NCBI GenBank assembly: GCA_963739645.1 | Contig: CAVUBM010000086.1 | Location: 1 to 64,000, forward strand | DNA: 64,000 bases | Reading direction: 5' to 3' | Source: JASHPR01 sp963739645 | GTDB taxonomy: Bacteria; Actinomycetota; Actinomycetes; Streptosporangiales; Streptosporangiaceae | Notes under the pieces: model-generated | The model's input: only the letters and a program-made list of their open reading frames with translations | Database searches by the model: none | Told to the model about the DNA's origin: nothing | Program-made: the position numbers and the translations under genes | In this document: one piece after another, positions 16,726-25,977 of the stretch | Numbering within the stretch: position 1 is the first letter of the stretch | Layout of the letters: every line of letters starts with the position of its first letter

Positions 16726-19002
16726 GTGAGCAACACCACCGATCTGATGACCGGCGCCTCCGGCTTGCCGGAGGAACCATCGGCCGCGTCCGCTTTGTCC
16801 GGCGATGTGCCGGACTCGGCGGGGCGTGCGGGGGCTTCCCCCGAGCCGACGGGCGCGGTACGCTCCTGGGCCAATACGGACTCCCGTGCTGGCCAACCCC
16901 TGACGGCGGAAGCCAGCCGCCGCAGTGGCACGGGGCTGTCCGCGATGCTCCTGCCGGAGCTTCAGCGGCTCGCCCAGTCGATGGGCATCCAGGGCACCGG
17001 CCGGATGCGCAAGAGTCAGGTCATCGCCGCTATCGAGGAGCGGCAGCGGGGCGGCGAGGCCGCACAGAGCGGCGAGGCCGCGCACGATGGCGCGGGCACC
17101 GGCGGAGCTCCCGCAGCGGGGCGGCCCGTGGGGGCAGCAAGGCCCGGGGCAGCCAGCGTGCGGACAACGACAAGACAGATCAGCGGGGGGCGCCTGCGGG
17201 AGCCGGCGCTACTCGCCACTTTGAGCAGGACGCCATGGAATTTGAGACATCGCAGCCTGGTGTGGGCAGCGCAAGTGCGGGCGGGATCGGCGATAGTTCG
17301 TTCAGCGGCGCGGCAGCCGCGAGCATCGGGGGCGGCGACGGTGCCGCTGGCGGTGCCCAGGCCGCTGCCCCGGCGGTGGCCCCGGCCGGGCCGGCCGCGG
17401 CCGGGAACGACTCCGTCAGCCAGGGCAGCGCGCAGCGGGACGATGTCCAGCCGTCCGGTGACGGCCAGCGCGACCAGGCCGGCGACGGCCAGCGCGAAAG
17501 CCGCCGTCGCCGCGGCAACAACAACGGCCGCCGTGACGACCAGAGCGGCAGGCGTGACGACCAGAACGGCCGCCGCGACGACCAGAGCGGCCGCCGTGAC
17601 GACCAGAGCAACGGCCGCAGGGACGAGCAGCCCCGGGCCGCGGGCGATGGCTCCGAGAACCGGGACTCGCGAGACTCCCGTGATTCCAGAGACTCCCGTG
17701 ACTCCGGGCCGCGCGGCGACCGCGACGGCCAGGGCGGCCGCAACGACCGCGATGACGACCGCGATGGCGGTGGCCAGGGCGGCCGGCGCGGCCGGGACCG
17801 GTTCCGCAACCGGAACTCCAGCCGCGGGCGCAGGGACCGCGGCAGCGAGGCCGAGCCAGTGATCTCCGAGGACGACGTGCTGATCCCCATCGCCGGGATC
17901 CTGGACGTGCTCGACAACTACGGGTTCGTGCGCACGACCGGCTACCTGCCGGGCGCCGACGACGTCTACGTCTCGCTGTCCCAGGTGCGCAGGCACGGCC
18001 TGCGCAAGGGCGACGTGGTCGAGGGCGCGGTGCGGCAGCCGCGGGAGGGCGAGCGCCGGGAGAAGTTCAACGCGCTGGTCCGGCTGGACAAGATCAACGG
18101 CCTGGACCCGGAGGCAGGCCAGGTCCCGCCCCGAGTTCTCCAAGCTGGTCCCGCTGTACCCGCAGGAGCGGCTCCGGCTGGAGACCGAGCCGGGCAACAT
18201 GACGACCCGGATCATCGACCTGATGGCCCCGATCGGCAAGGGCCAGCGCGGCCTGATCGTGTCGCCGTCCAAGGCGGGCAAGACGCTGATCCTGCAGGCG
18301 ATCGCGAACGCGATCACCAAGAACAACCCCGAGTGCCACCTCATGGTCGTGCTGGTCGACGAGCGGCCCGAGGAAGTCACCGACATGCAGCGCACGGTCA
18401 AGGGCGAGGTCATCTACTCGACCTTCGACCGGCCGGCCGAGGACCACACCACGGTCGCCGAGCTGGCCATCGAGCGGGCCAAGCGGCTGGCCGAGATGGG
18501 CCACGACGTGGTCGTGCTGCTGGACTCGATCACCCGGCTCGGCCGGGCCTACAACCTGTCCGCCCCGGCCAGCGGGCGGATCATGTCCGGCGGCGTGGAC
18601 TCGACCGCGCTCTACCCGCCGAAGCGGTTCTTCGGCGCGGCGCGCAACATCGAGCACGGCGGCTCGGTGACGATCCTGGCTACCGCCCTGATCGAGACCG
18701 GCTCCCGCGCGGACGAGGTGATCTTCGAGGAGTTCAAGGGCACCGGCAACATGGAGCTGCGGCTGCGCCGCGAGCTGGCCGACAAGCGGATCTTCCCGGC
18801 GATCGACGTCGACGCGTCCGGCACCCGCAAGGAGGACCTGCTCATGTCCCCCGAGGAGCTCAAGATCGTCTGGCAGCTGCGCCGGGTGCTGCACGCGCTC
18901 GAGCCGCAGCAGGCGCTTGAGGTGCTCATGGAGCGGATGAAGGAGACCAAGAGCAACGCCGAATTCCTGCTCCAGGTGCAGAAGACCACGATCGGCAGCT
19001 AG
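16726..19002 (+). CDS. rho: Transcription termination factor Rho, frameshifted twice
   Basis: Hexameric RNA helicase that ends transcription. Regions in order: N-terminal SAP-like helix (GLSAMLLPELQRLAQSMGI, GRMRKSQVIAAI), a roughly 220-residue Asp/Arg/Gly-rich insert with G-R-R-D-D-Q and D-S-R repeats, the cold-shock RNA-binding domain (ILDVLDNYGFVRTTGYLPG, DDVYVSLSQVRRHGLRKGD), and the ATPase with Walker A SPSKAGKT, VLLDSITRLGRAYN, and Q/R-loop residues in NIEHGGSVTILATALIETGS. The GTG at 16726 follows GGAAGGA. Frameshifts at about 17140 and 18115 must be bridged (the second joins KINGLDPE to PEFSKLVPLYPQERL). The insert marks actinobacterial Rho and probably widens RNA binding on GC-rich transcripts. 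Confidence 0.9.
17526..17705 (+). repeat. Tandem repeats encoding Rho insert
   Basis: A 21-bp unit close to GGCCGCCGTGACGACCAGAG is repeated about four to five times (17526-17630), giving G-R-R-D-D-Q-S/N. A second set of GACTCCCGTGA-type units at 17665-17705 gives repeated R-D-S. Copy number probably varies between strains. Confidence 0.8.
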
Positions 19003-19149
19003 CCCGGTCACGGGAATCTTCCGGCTCCGGCAGACGTTGCAGGAGCTGGCGTACTGGAACCATCTACACGAGCGCGGTACCGGTTCCCGCCTGCCGCTAC
19101 AGGCAGCGGAGAGGCGACCCGGCGACCGCCGAGAACCAGGAGTCGTGAC

Positions 19150-19390
19150 ATGAAGCCTGACATCCACCCCGACTACGTGGTGACGACGGTGACCTGCACC
19201 TGCGGGAGCAGCTTCACCACCCGGAGCACCGCCAAGGGCGGCGTGATTCACGCCGACATCTGCTCGGACTGCCACCCGTTCTACACCGGCAAGCAGAAGA
19301 TCCTGGACACCGGTGGCCGGGTCGCCCGGTTCGAGCGGCGCTTCGGCACCAAGCAGCCGAACGGCCGAGAAGCAGCCGAACGGCAAGTAA
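19150..19390 (+). CDS. rpmE: 50S ribosomal protein L31 (zinc form), probable frameshift
   Basis: Ribosomal protein L31, about 79 aa. Zinc ligands are visible in VTTVTCTCGSSF and ADICSDCHPFYTGKQK, followed by the typical GRVARFERRFGTKQPNG. As read, the frame continues to 19497 through the terminator. Moving one frame near 19369 gives EKQPNGK and TAA at 19388-19390, immediately before a strong hairpin, which fits the family's length. I take 19390 as the true end. It lies between rho and prfA as in other actinobacteria. Confidence 0.88.
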
Positions 19391-19399
19391 CTTCACCAA

Positions 19400-19431
19400 C
19401 CCGGCGGACGTACGAGGGTACGTCCGCCGGG
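19400..19431 (+). terminator. Rho-independent terminator after rpmE
   Basis: A perfect 14-bp stem with a 4-base loop: CCCGGCGGACGTAC-GAGG-GTACGTCCGCCGGG, followed by TTG. It sits ten bases after the inferred rpmE stop and 58 bases before the prfA GTG. There is no U-tract, as is usual in high-GC actinobacteria. Confidence 0.85.
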
Positions 19432-19489
19432 TTGTGCGTGTCTGGGCCCAGGACACCGGGCCGGGCGCGCCAACATCCCTGGAGGAAAC

Positions 19490-20590
19490 GTGTTTGACCG
19501 GCTCGATGAGCTGGCCGGCGAGTACGCCGCCCTGGAGCGGGATCTCGCCGACCCGGCCGTCCACGCCGACCCCGACCGGGCCAGGGCGCTCGGCCGGCGG
19601 TACGGCCAGCTCGGCCCGGTCGTGCACGCCTACCGGGAGTGGCAGCAGGTCACGGCCGATGAGGAGACCGCGCACGAGCTGGCCGGCGAGGACGCGTCGT
19701 TCGCCGCGGAAGCCGACCAGCTGGGGCGGCGCCGGGAGGAGCTCGAGGAGCGGCTGCGGCAGCTGCTGGTGCCGAAGGACCCGAACGACGCCAAGGACGT
19801 CATCCTCGAGGTGAAGGCGGGGGAGGGCGGCGAGGAGTCGGCGCTGTTCGCCGGCGACCTGCTGCGCATGTACCTGCGCTTCGCCGAGCGGCACGGCTGG
19901 AAGACCGAGATCCTCGACTCGACCATGACCGGCCTCGGCGGCTACAAGGACGTCACGGTGGCGATCAAGGCCGGGCGCCGCGGCGTGGCCCCGGGCGACG
20001 GGGCCTGGTCGCGGCTCAAGTACGAGGGCGGCGTGCACCGGGTGCAGCGGGTGCCGGTCACCGAGTCGCAGGGGCGGATCCACACGTCGGCCGCCGGTGT
20101 CCTGGTCATGCCGGAGGCCGACCCGGTCGAGGTCACCATCGACCCCAACGACCTGCGGGTGGACGTGTTCCGCTCGTCCGGCCCTGGCGGCCAGAGCGTG
20201 AACACCACGGACTCCGCGGTACGGATCACGCACCTGCCCACCGGCATCGTGGTGTCCTGCCAGAACGAGAAGAGCCAGCTGCAGAACAAGGAACAGGCCA
20301 TGCGGATCCTGCGCGCGCGGCTGCTGACCCAGGCGCAGGAGCAGGCGGACGCGCAGGCCGCGGCCGAGCGCCGCAGCCAGGTCGCGGCGGTCGACCGGTC
20401 GCAGCGGATCCGCACCTACAACTTCCCTGAGAACCGGATCTCCGATCACCGGGTGGGGTTCAAGGCCTACAACCTGGATCAGGTCATTGACGGGGATCTC
20501 GACGCGGTCATCGAGGCCCTGGCCACCGCCGACCGGGCCGAGAAGATCGCCGCGTCCGCTGAGGCCGGCGTGATGAAGCAGCGGGCCTGA
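19490..20590 (+). CDS. prfA: Peptide chain release factor 1
   Basis: Recognises UAA/UAG and releases the peptide on the ribosome. The 366-aa protein has the RF1 stop-codon recognition segment VQRVPVTESQGRIHTSAAG (P-x-T motif), the universal catalytic loop SSGPGGQSVNTTDSAVRI (GGQ), and the C-terminal basic helix NEKSQLQNKEQAMRILRARL. The P-x-T motif separates it from RF2. The GTG at 19490 has GGAGGAAAC directly upstream. The next gene, prmC, methylates the GGQ glutamine. Confidence 0.97.
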   Translation: MFDRLDELAGEYAALERDLADPAVHADPDRARALGRRYGQLGPVVHAYREWQQVTADEETAHELAGEDASFAAEADQLGRRREELEERLRQLLVPKDPNDAKDVILEVKAGEGGEESALFAGDLLRMYLRFAERHGWKTEILDSTMTGLGGYKDVTVAIKAGRRGVAPGDGAWSRLKYEGGVHRVQRVPVTESQGRIHTSAAGVLVMPEADPVEVTIDPNDLRVDVFRSSGPGGQSVNTTDSAVRITHLPTGIVVSCQNEKSQLQNKEQAMRILRARLLTQAQEQADAQAAAERRSQVAAVDRSQRIRTYNFPENRISDHRVGFKAYNLDQVIDGDLDAVIEALATADRAEKIAASAEAGVMKQRA

Positions 20591-20661
20591 GCGAACCGGC
20601 GGCGCTCAGCTAACCTGAGCCAACCCCCTTGTACGTGCACCGCCAACCTGAGCGAATCCCA

Positions 20662-21552
20662 ATGAACCTGCTGCTTGACGAGATCGCCGTGGCGGCGTCC
20701 CGGCTCGCCGAGGCCGGGGTGGAGTCCCCGCGCACCGACGCCGAGCTGATCGCCGCGCACGTGCACGGCGTGTCCAGGGGCGCCCTGCACACCGTGCCCG
20801 ACGCCGCGTTCGACCCGCGGTACTGGGACGATGTCGCGCGCCGGGCGTCCCGCGAGCCGCTGCAGCACATCACCGGACGGGCCTTTTTCCGGTACCTGGA
20901 GCTCGAGGTGGGCCCCGGGGTGTTCGTGCCGCGCCCGGAGACCGAGGTCATGACCGGCTGGGCGATCGACGCGCTCGGCGCGATGGACGTGGCCGAGCCG
21001 GTGGTCGCCGACCTCGGCACCGGGTCCGGCGCGATCGCGCTGGCCATCGCGCAGGAGGTGCCCGGTACCCAGGTGCACGCGGTCGAGGCCGACCCGCTGG
21101 CCCGGCAGTGGGCCGAGCGGAACATTGCCCGCTGCGCGGCTGCGGCGCCGCACACGGCGGGCCGGGTCACCCTGCACGGCGACGACTTCGCGACCGCGCT
21201 GCCCGACCTGAGCGGCGCGGTGGACCTGGTCATCAGCAACCCGCCGTACATTCCGGTCGGCGCTGGAGTGCCGCCCGAGGTGGGCGAGTACGACCCGGCC
21301 ACGGCGCTGTGGGGCGGCGAGGACGGGCTGGACGCGATAAGGGTGGTGGAGAGCGTGGCCCGGCGGCTGCTGCGCCCCGGCGGCCTGGTGGCCGTGGAGC
21401 ACGGCGCGCCGCAGGGCGCCGCGGTCTACTGGGTGTTCGCCGAGGAGAAGGGCTGGCGGGGCACCCGCAACCACCTGGACCTGGCCGGGCGGGACCGGTT
21501 CGTGAGCGCGATTTGGAAATCACAGCCAGCGTGGAAAGATGATCCGACATGA
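20662..21552 (+). CDS. prmC: Release factor glutamine methyltransferase
   Basis: SAM-dependent enzyme that N5-methylates the GGQ glutamine of release factors. The 296-aa protein has the N-terminal helical substrate domain (LLLDEIAVAASRLAEAGVES), the linker PLQHITGRAFFR and VFVPRPETE, SAM motif VVADLGTGSGAIALAIA, and catalytic LVISNPPYIP. The ATG at 20662 fits family length; the same frame extends 11 codons further without a binding site. Its stop overlaps the tsaC ATG (ATGA), making a prfA-prmC-tsaC operon. Confidence 0.96.
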   Translation: MNLLLDEIAVAASRLAEAGVESPRTDAELIAAHVHGVSRGALHTVPDAAFDPRYWDDVARRASREPLQHITGRAFFRYLELEVGPGVFVPRPETEVMTGWAIDALGAMDVAEPVVADLGTGSGAIALAIAQEVPGTQVHAVEADPLARQWAERNIARCAAAAPHTAGRVTLHGDDFATALPDLSGAVDLVISNPPYIPVGAGVPPEVGEYDPATALWGGEDGLDAIRVVESVARRLLRPGGLVAVEHGAPQGAAVYWVFAEEKGWRGTRNHLDLAGRDRFVSAIWKSQPAWKDDPT

Positions 21553-22211
21553 GTGCCAGCTACGACTGTGCTGACCCGGTCGGCCGGGCCGATGGCATAG
21601 CCGCGGCGGCGCTGGCGCTGCGCACCGGTGAGCTGGTGGTTCTGCCGACCGACACCGTGTACGGCGTCGGTGCCGACGCGTTCCACCCGGCCGCGGTGAC
21701 CTCCCTGCTCGTGGCCAAGGGGCGGGGCCGGGACATGCCGCCGCCCGTGCTGGTCGGCACCGTCCGCGCGGCCACCGCGCTGATCGAGGACCTCGGGCCG
21801 TACGGCCAGCAGCTGATCGACGAGTTCTGGCCGGGCGGGCTCACCATCGTGTGCCGGGCGAGCCGGTCGCTGACCTGGGACCTGGGCGACACGCGCGGGA
21901 CCGTGGCGGTCCGCATGCCCCTGCACGCGGTCGCGATCGAGCTGCTCAAGGAGACCGGGCCGCTGGCGGTCAGCAGCGCCAACCGCACCGGCGAGCCGGC
22001 CGCGACCACCGCCGCGGCCGCCGAGGAGCAGCTCGGCGACACCGTGTCGGTGTACCTGGATGGCGGCCCGTGCCTCAACGACGTCCCGTCCACGATCGTG
22101 GATCTCACCGGGAACATCCCCCGGCTGCTGCGGGCCGGCGCGGTGTCACTGGGGCAGCTGCGCGAGGTGGCGGCCGTGTCCACCGCCGACGACGTCGAGT
22201 CCGACGCCTGA
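21549..22211 (+). CDS. tsaC: L-threonylcarbamoyladenylate synthase (Sua5/YciO/YrdC)
   Basis: Makes threonylcarbamoyl-AMP for t6A37 modification of tRNAs that read ANN codons. The 220-aa YrdC domain shows VVLPTDTVYGVGADAFHP, the KGRGRDMPPPVLVG substrate loop, EFWPGGLTIVCRAS, GTVAVRMP, and LAVSSANRTGEPA. There is no C-terminal Sua5 extension. It is translationally coupled to prmC, as in many actinobacteria. Confidence 0.95.
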   Translation: MSASYDCADPVGRADGIAAAALALRTGELVVLPTDTVYGVGADAFHPAAVTSLLVAKGRGRDMPPPVLVGTVRAATALIEDLGPYGQQLIDEFWPGGLTIVCRASRSLTWDLGDTRGTVAVRMPLHAVAIELLKETGPLAVSSANRTGEPAATTAAAAEEQLGDTVSVYLDGGPCLNDVPSTIVDLTGNIPRLLRAGAVSLGQLREVAAVSTADDVESDA

Positions 22212-22364
22212 GCGGTTTTCGCCGGTAACGCGGCTATTGTCCGCCCGGGCTCGCGGCTATTGTCGCCCCCGCCTGACGCGTGATCGCAACCGGAGCACCT
22301 GCGCCCGGTGCTGCGCCTGGTGCTCTAGAGTTGCCGTAATGCCTGTCCATTCCATCCGGACCTG

Positions 22365-23787
22365 GTGACCACGTTGCGTGAATACGCCCTTACTCTGCTG
22401 GTCACCGCGGCTGTCACGTATCTGCTGACGCCGCTGGTGCGCCGCGGGGCGATCGCGGTGGGCGCGATGCACGCCGCCCGCGACCGGGACGTGCACGTGG
22501 TCCCGATCCCGCTGCTGGGCGGCCTGGCCATCTACGCCGGGCTGGCGGCGGGACTGCTGGTGGCTGGCCAGCTGACGCCGCTGCGGACGGTGTACACCGA
22601 CAGCCCGCGGATGGCCACCGGGCTGCTGCTGGCCGGCGGGCTCATCGTCCTCATCGGCATGGCCGACGACCGGTGGGGGCTGAGCCCGATCAGCAAGCTG
22701 GCCGCTCAGGCGGCCGCCGGCGGCATCCTGGTCTGGAGCGGTGCCCAGCTCAGCTGGCTGCCCGAGCCGGGCCAGGGCACGCTGGCCCTCACCCCGAACC
22801 AGTCCACGGCGCTGACCATCCTGGTCGTGGTGGCGACCATCAACGCGGTCAACTTCATCGACGGGCTCGACGGCCTGGCCGCCGGGATTGTCTGCATCGC
22901 AGCGCTTGCGTTCTTTGTCTATTACTACCGGCTTACCCAGCTGGTGCACCTTCCGCTGCAGGCCGGCCCGACGCTGGCCTCCGCGGTGCTGGCCGGGGCC
23001 TGCCTGGGGTTCCTGCCGCACAACTTCTATCCGGCCCGGATCTTCATGGGCGATACCGGCTCGATGCTGCTCGGGCTGCTGCTGGCCTACGTGCCGATCT
23101 CGAGCATCGCCTCGCTCGACCCGGCCAGCCTGCGCGGCAGCAACACCGTGAACCGGTTCCCGGAGATCCTGCCGCTGCTGCTGCCTGCCGCGATCATGGT
23201 GATCCCTTACGCGGATCTGCTGCTGGCCGTGGTCCGGCGGACCCGGGCCGGCAGGTCACCGCTGGCGCCGGACCGCAAGCACCTGCACCACCGGCTGCTC
23301 GACATCGGTCACTCGCACCGCTCCAGCGTGCATGATCATGTACCTGTGGGCCACGCTGTTCGCCGGCGCGGTGGTCTGGCTGTCCATCGCCAGGACCCCG
23401 CTGTTCGTGCTGGCCGTGATCACGGCGGCGGCCGTCCTGCTGCTCCTGATGATGTCGATGCCGAGGCTGCGCTGGTGGGAGAGGGCGAGGGCCCGGTGGC
23501 CGTGCCCGCTGCCCGCGGCCGTCACGGCCAGCGGGGCCGCCAGCGGTGCGGCGGCTCATCCGGCGCAAGGGCCCGGCCGGACGGCCGCGGCGAGCTGGGC
23601 CGCGGCGCCGGATGCGGCAGGTGCCGGGCCAGCGGATGGCCGGTCTCCCGACGCCGGGGACGCCGCCGCCGAGCACCCGGATGCGCCAGATGGCGGACCC
23701 AGGGACGGGCCGGGCCGGGCCGTGGGGAACGGGTCGCAGGACGCCGGCCAGCGCGCCTCGTCGGGCGTTCCTGCGCGCCCGCGCTGA
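22365..23787 (+). CDS. Glycosyl-1-phosphate transferase, WecA/MraY family, frameshifted
   Basis: Integral membrane enzyme placing a sugar-1-phosphate on undecaprenyl phosphate for cell-wall glycan synthesis. It has about ten hydrophobic helices, the conserved IGMADDRWGLSP, NAVNFIDGLDGLAAG, the catalytic loop FYPARIFMGDTGSMLLG, and the His motif PDRKHLHHRLLDIGHSHR. After that motif a frameshift near 23330 leads to the last two helices (IMYLWATLFAGAVVWLSIA) and a roughly 100-residue Ala/Gly/Pro-rich tail. The gene lies just upstream of the atp operon, a position held by the decaprenyl-phosphate GlcNAc-1-P transferase in other actinobacteria. Confidence 0.9.
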
Positions 23788-23900
23788 CCCGTGCGGGCGG
23801 TCCGCTAGGCTCTCCAGGCCCGGGTGCCGGCGGGCGGTCAGGCGGTCCTGGCCCGGCTGGTGCGGGCTTTCGTCATGGTAGGTGACCTGGTGAGGGCAAG

Positions 23901-23939
23901 GTCGGGGAGCTTGTGATATCTTTCACAAGAGCCCCCGAC
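23901..23939 (+). promoter_or_regulatory. CRP/GlxR-type operator in an interrupted inverted repeat upstream of atp operon
   Basis: TGTGA-TATCTT-TCACA at 23912-23927 is a perfect TGTGA-N6-TCACA palindrome, the CRP-family consensus used by E. coli CRP and actinobacterial GlxR/Crp. It is extended outwards by GTCGGGG (23901-23907) and CCCCGAC (23933-23939). Together they could form a hairpin, so the element may also end the upstream transcript. It lies about 150 bases before the first small gene of the atp cluster. Confidence 0.6.
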
Positions 23940-24085
23940 GAAGGCGACTGAGAGGCCGTGATACATTTCGCTCACCTGGTGACGCAACCGCGTCGCCACC
24001 GCGGTTCGGCGGTTCAGCGTCACCTGGGCGCTGGCGCGCTTCCCGAGGTCGAGCTAGGTCGCCGATTCTTCCCGGAGTTTAGTTG

Positions 24086-24490
24086 ATGGTGGCGAATTGC
24101 GCCCGGATCATCAGGCGCGCTGCTGCGGTCGCAGCGGTCGCCGGCGTGATCATGATCGCGCTCAGTGCCGGGCTCGGCGGCAGCAAGGGGCTGCTCGGCG
24201 CGCTGCTCGGCGTGGGTGTCGTGGCGCTGTTCTTCGGGATCAGCGTGATCGTCGTGAGCTACGCCGCGCGGGTGAGCCCGCAGGCCATGATGGCCGCCGC
24301 CCTGGGCACGTTCTTCTTCAAGATCCTGGCTCTGATCGTCATCTTCGGGCGCTTCCAGGACACGACCGCGTTCAATCCCCGGGCCTTCGGCCTGACCGTG
24401 CTCGTCTGTGTCCTCGCCTACAGCGCGGGCCTGATGGCCTGGTCCATGCGCCTGAAGGCGCTGTACGTCGAGCCGGACGGAGAACGGTGA
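24086..24490 (+). CDS. Small membrane protein preceding atp operon (AtpI-like)
   Basis: A 134-aa protein with four hydrophobic segments (about residues 10-30, 35-60, 68-90, 95-115), e.g. LLGALLGVGVVALFFGISVI and AALGTFFFKILALIVIFG. Its position before the second small membrane gene and atpB matches the UncI/AtpI-type proteins thought to help c-ring assembly or ion supply. Sequence similarity to E. coli AtpI is not obvious to me. ATG 24086 follows CCGGAG; TTG 24083 and GTG 24089 are alternatives. Confidence 0.75.
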   Translation: MVANCARIIRRAAAVAAVAGVIMIALSAGLGGSKGLLGALLGVGVVALFFGISVIVVSYAARVSPQAMMAAALGTFFFKILALIVIFGRFQDTTAFNPRAFGLTVLVCVLAYSAGLMAWSMRLKALYVEPDGER

Positions 24491-24557
24491 CCCGTGGGGG
24501 GCAGCAAACACATGGACGGCGCGGGCCAGCCCACGGACAGGGCTGCGGCCGGCCGCT

Positions 24558-24794
24558 ATGAGCGGAGCCGGCACGAGTCCCGGCGGCAAGGACGACGACT
24601 TCCCGACAGGCCCGAAGGAGGGCACCGGCTGGGCGATCATGAGCTACCTGATCGGGGGGATGGTCCTCTACGGCGGCATCGGGTGGCTGATCGCCCGGTG
24701 GACCGGATTCGCCGGAGCGTTCCCGATCGGTATGCTGCTCGGCCTGGGTCTCGCTCTCGCTCTGGTCATCTTCCGTTTCACGAGGTCCGGATGA
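24558..24794 (+). CDS. AtpZ/AtpI-like two-helix membrane protein
   Basis: A 78-aa protein with a charged N-terminus (SPGGKDDDFPTGPKEGTG) and two membrane segments (AIMSYLIGGMVLYGGIGWLI and PIGMLLGLGLALALVIF). This matches small AtpZ/AtpI-family proteins often encoded immediately before atpB. Sixteen bases separate it from atpB. A role in Fo assembly is inferred from family and position. Confidence 0.8.
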   Translation: MSGAGTSPGGKDDDFPTGPKEGTGWAIMSYLIGGMVLYGGIGWLIARWTGFAGAFPIGMLLGLGLALALVIFRFTRSG

Positions 24795-24810
24795 CAGCCG
24801 GAGGAGCGCG

Positions 24811-25626
24811 GTGAGTGACGCCCACGTAATCACGGTGGCCACCGGCTGCCACTTCCAGTCGACGCCCTCCTGCGGCTACCCCGCCCCGTCGATCGAGGAC
24901 TTCTACTTCAGGCCGATCTTCAAGATCGGCGGCTTCGAGTTCACCAAGCCGATCCTGCTCATGGTGCTCTCCGCGGCCATCGTTCTGTTCGTCTTGTGGC
25001 TGGCGTTCCGCAAGCCGAAGCTGGTGCCGCGCGGCGTCCAGAACATCGGCGAACTCGGCATCCTGGCCGTCCGCGACCAGATCCTGCGGCCGCAGATGGG
25101 CAGCAAGGGCGACCGGTACCTGCCGTTCCTGGTGACGCTGTTCTTCTTCATCTGGCTGATGAACCTCTGGGAGCTCATCCCGATCGCCCAGTTCCCCGCC
25201 ACGTCGAAGTTCGCGTTCCCCGTGGCCCTGACGCTGGTGGTCTGGGTGACCTACATCGTTATCGGCATCCGGCACCAGGGCCCGCTCGGCTACTTCAAGA
25301 ACATGGCGGTCCCTCCGGGCGCCCCGTGGTGGATCCTGCCGCTGCTCGCCCCCATCGAGCTGCTGTCCAACATCATTGTGCGGCCGTTCACCCTGTCCAT
25401 CCGGCTCTTCGCGAACATGCTGTCCGGGCACCTGCTGCTTCTGGTGTTCTCGATCGCCACCTGGTACCTGTTCAGCGCGACGATCGGCCTGCTGTTCGCA
25501 GCGGTCTCGTTCATCGTGTTCCTGCTGGTGTTCGTGCTCGAGGTACTGATCACGCTGCTGCAGGCCTTCATCTTCACCACGCTGACCGCGTTCTACATAT
25601 CGGATGCGCTGGAGCCAGCGCACTGA
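24811..25626 (+). CDS. atpB: ATP synthase Fo subunit a
   Basis: Proton-channel subunit of F1Fo ATP synthase, in the plasma membrane. The 271-aa protein has the essential channel arginine in IRLFANMLSGHLL, the preceding PIELLSNIIVRPFTL, and the C-terminal LLQAFIFTTLTAFYISDAL. The GTG at 24811 follows GGAGGAGCG. It is the first structural gene of the operon. Confidence 0.97.
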   Translation: MSDAHVITVATGCHFQSTPSCGYPAPSIEDFYFRPIFKIGGFEFTKPILLMVLSAAIVLFVLWLAFRKPKLVPRGVQNIGELGILAVRDQILRPQMGSKGDRYLPFLVTLFFFIWLMNLWELIPIAQFPATSKFAFPVALTLVVWVTYIVIGIRHQGPLGYFKNMAVPPGAPWWILPLLAPIELLSNIIVRPFTLSIRLFANMLSGHLLLLVFSIATWYLFSATIGLLFAAVSFIVFLLVFVLEVLITLLQAFIFTTLTAFYISDALEPAH

Positions 25627-25687
25627 GCAACCGATGAGCTAGACCCGGCGCACAGTGGCGCCGGGCCGGAGAAAAGGAAACCGACAC

Positions 25688-25954
25688 ATGCATCCGGTGC
25701 ACCACCTGCTGTACGTCGCCGCAGGCTCGACCAGCTCCACGATCACACTCGTCGGTCTGGGAAAACTCGTTTACGGCCTCGCGGCCATCGGCCCCGGCAT
25801 CGGCATCGGCCTGGTGTTCGGGCACGCCATCGAGGCCATGGCCCGCCAGCCCGAGGCGTCCGGCCGGATCACCACGTACATGTGGATCGGCTTCGCGCTG
25901 ACCGAGGCGCTGGCGCTGATCGGTATCGCCGTTCCGTTCTTCATCACCAAGTAG
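25688..25954 (+). CDS. atpE: ATP synthase Fo subunit c
   Basis: Rotor-ring subunit, 88 aa. It has two helices with the glycine-rich AAIGPGIGIGLVFGHAI, the polar loop ARQPEASGRI, and the proton-carrying Glu in ALTEALALIGIAVPFF (about residue 73). ATG 25688 is preceded by GGAGAAAAGGA. There are no Na+-type ligand residues beyond the Glu, so proton coupling is expected. Confidence 0.96.
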   Translation: MHPVHHLLYVAAGSTSSTITLVGLGKLVYGLAAIGPGIGIGLVFGHAIEAMARQPEASGRITTYMWIGFALTEALALIGIAVPFFITK

Positions 25955-25977
25955 CGAAGTCCGAGGGGTTAACCGCC

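Noticed and set aside
18094..19386. 430-codon minus-strand frame opposite rho and rpmE
   Set aside because: Antisense of the conserved Rho ATPase domain.
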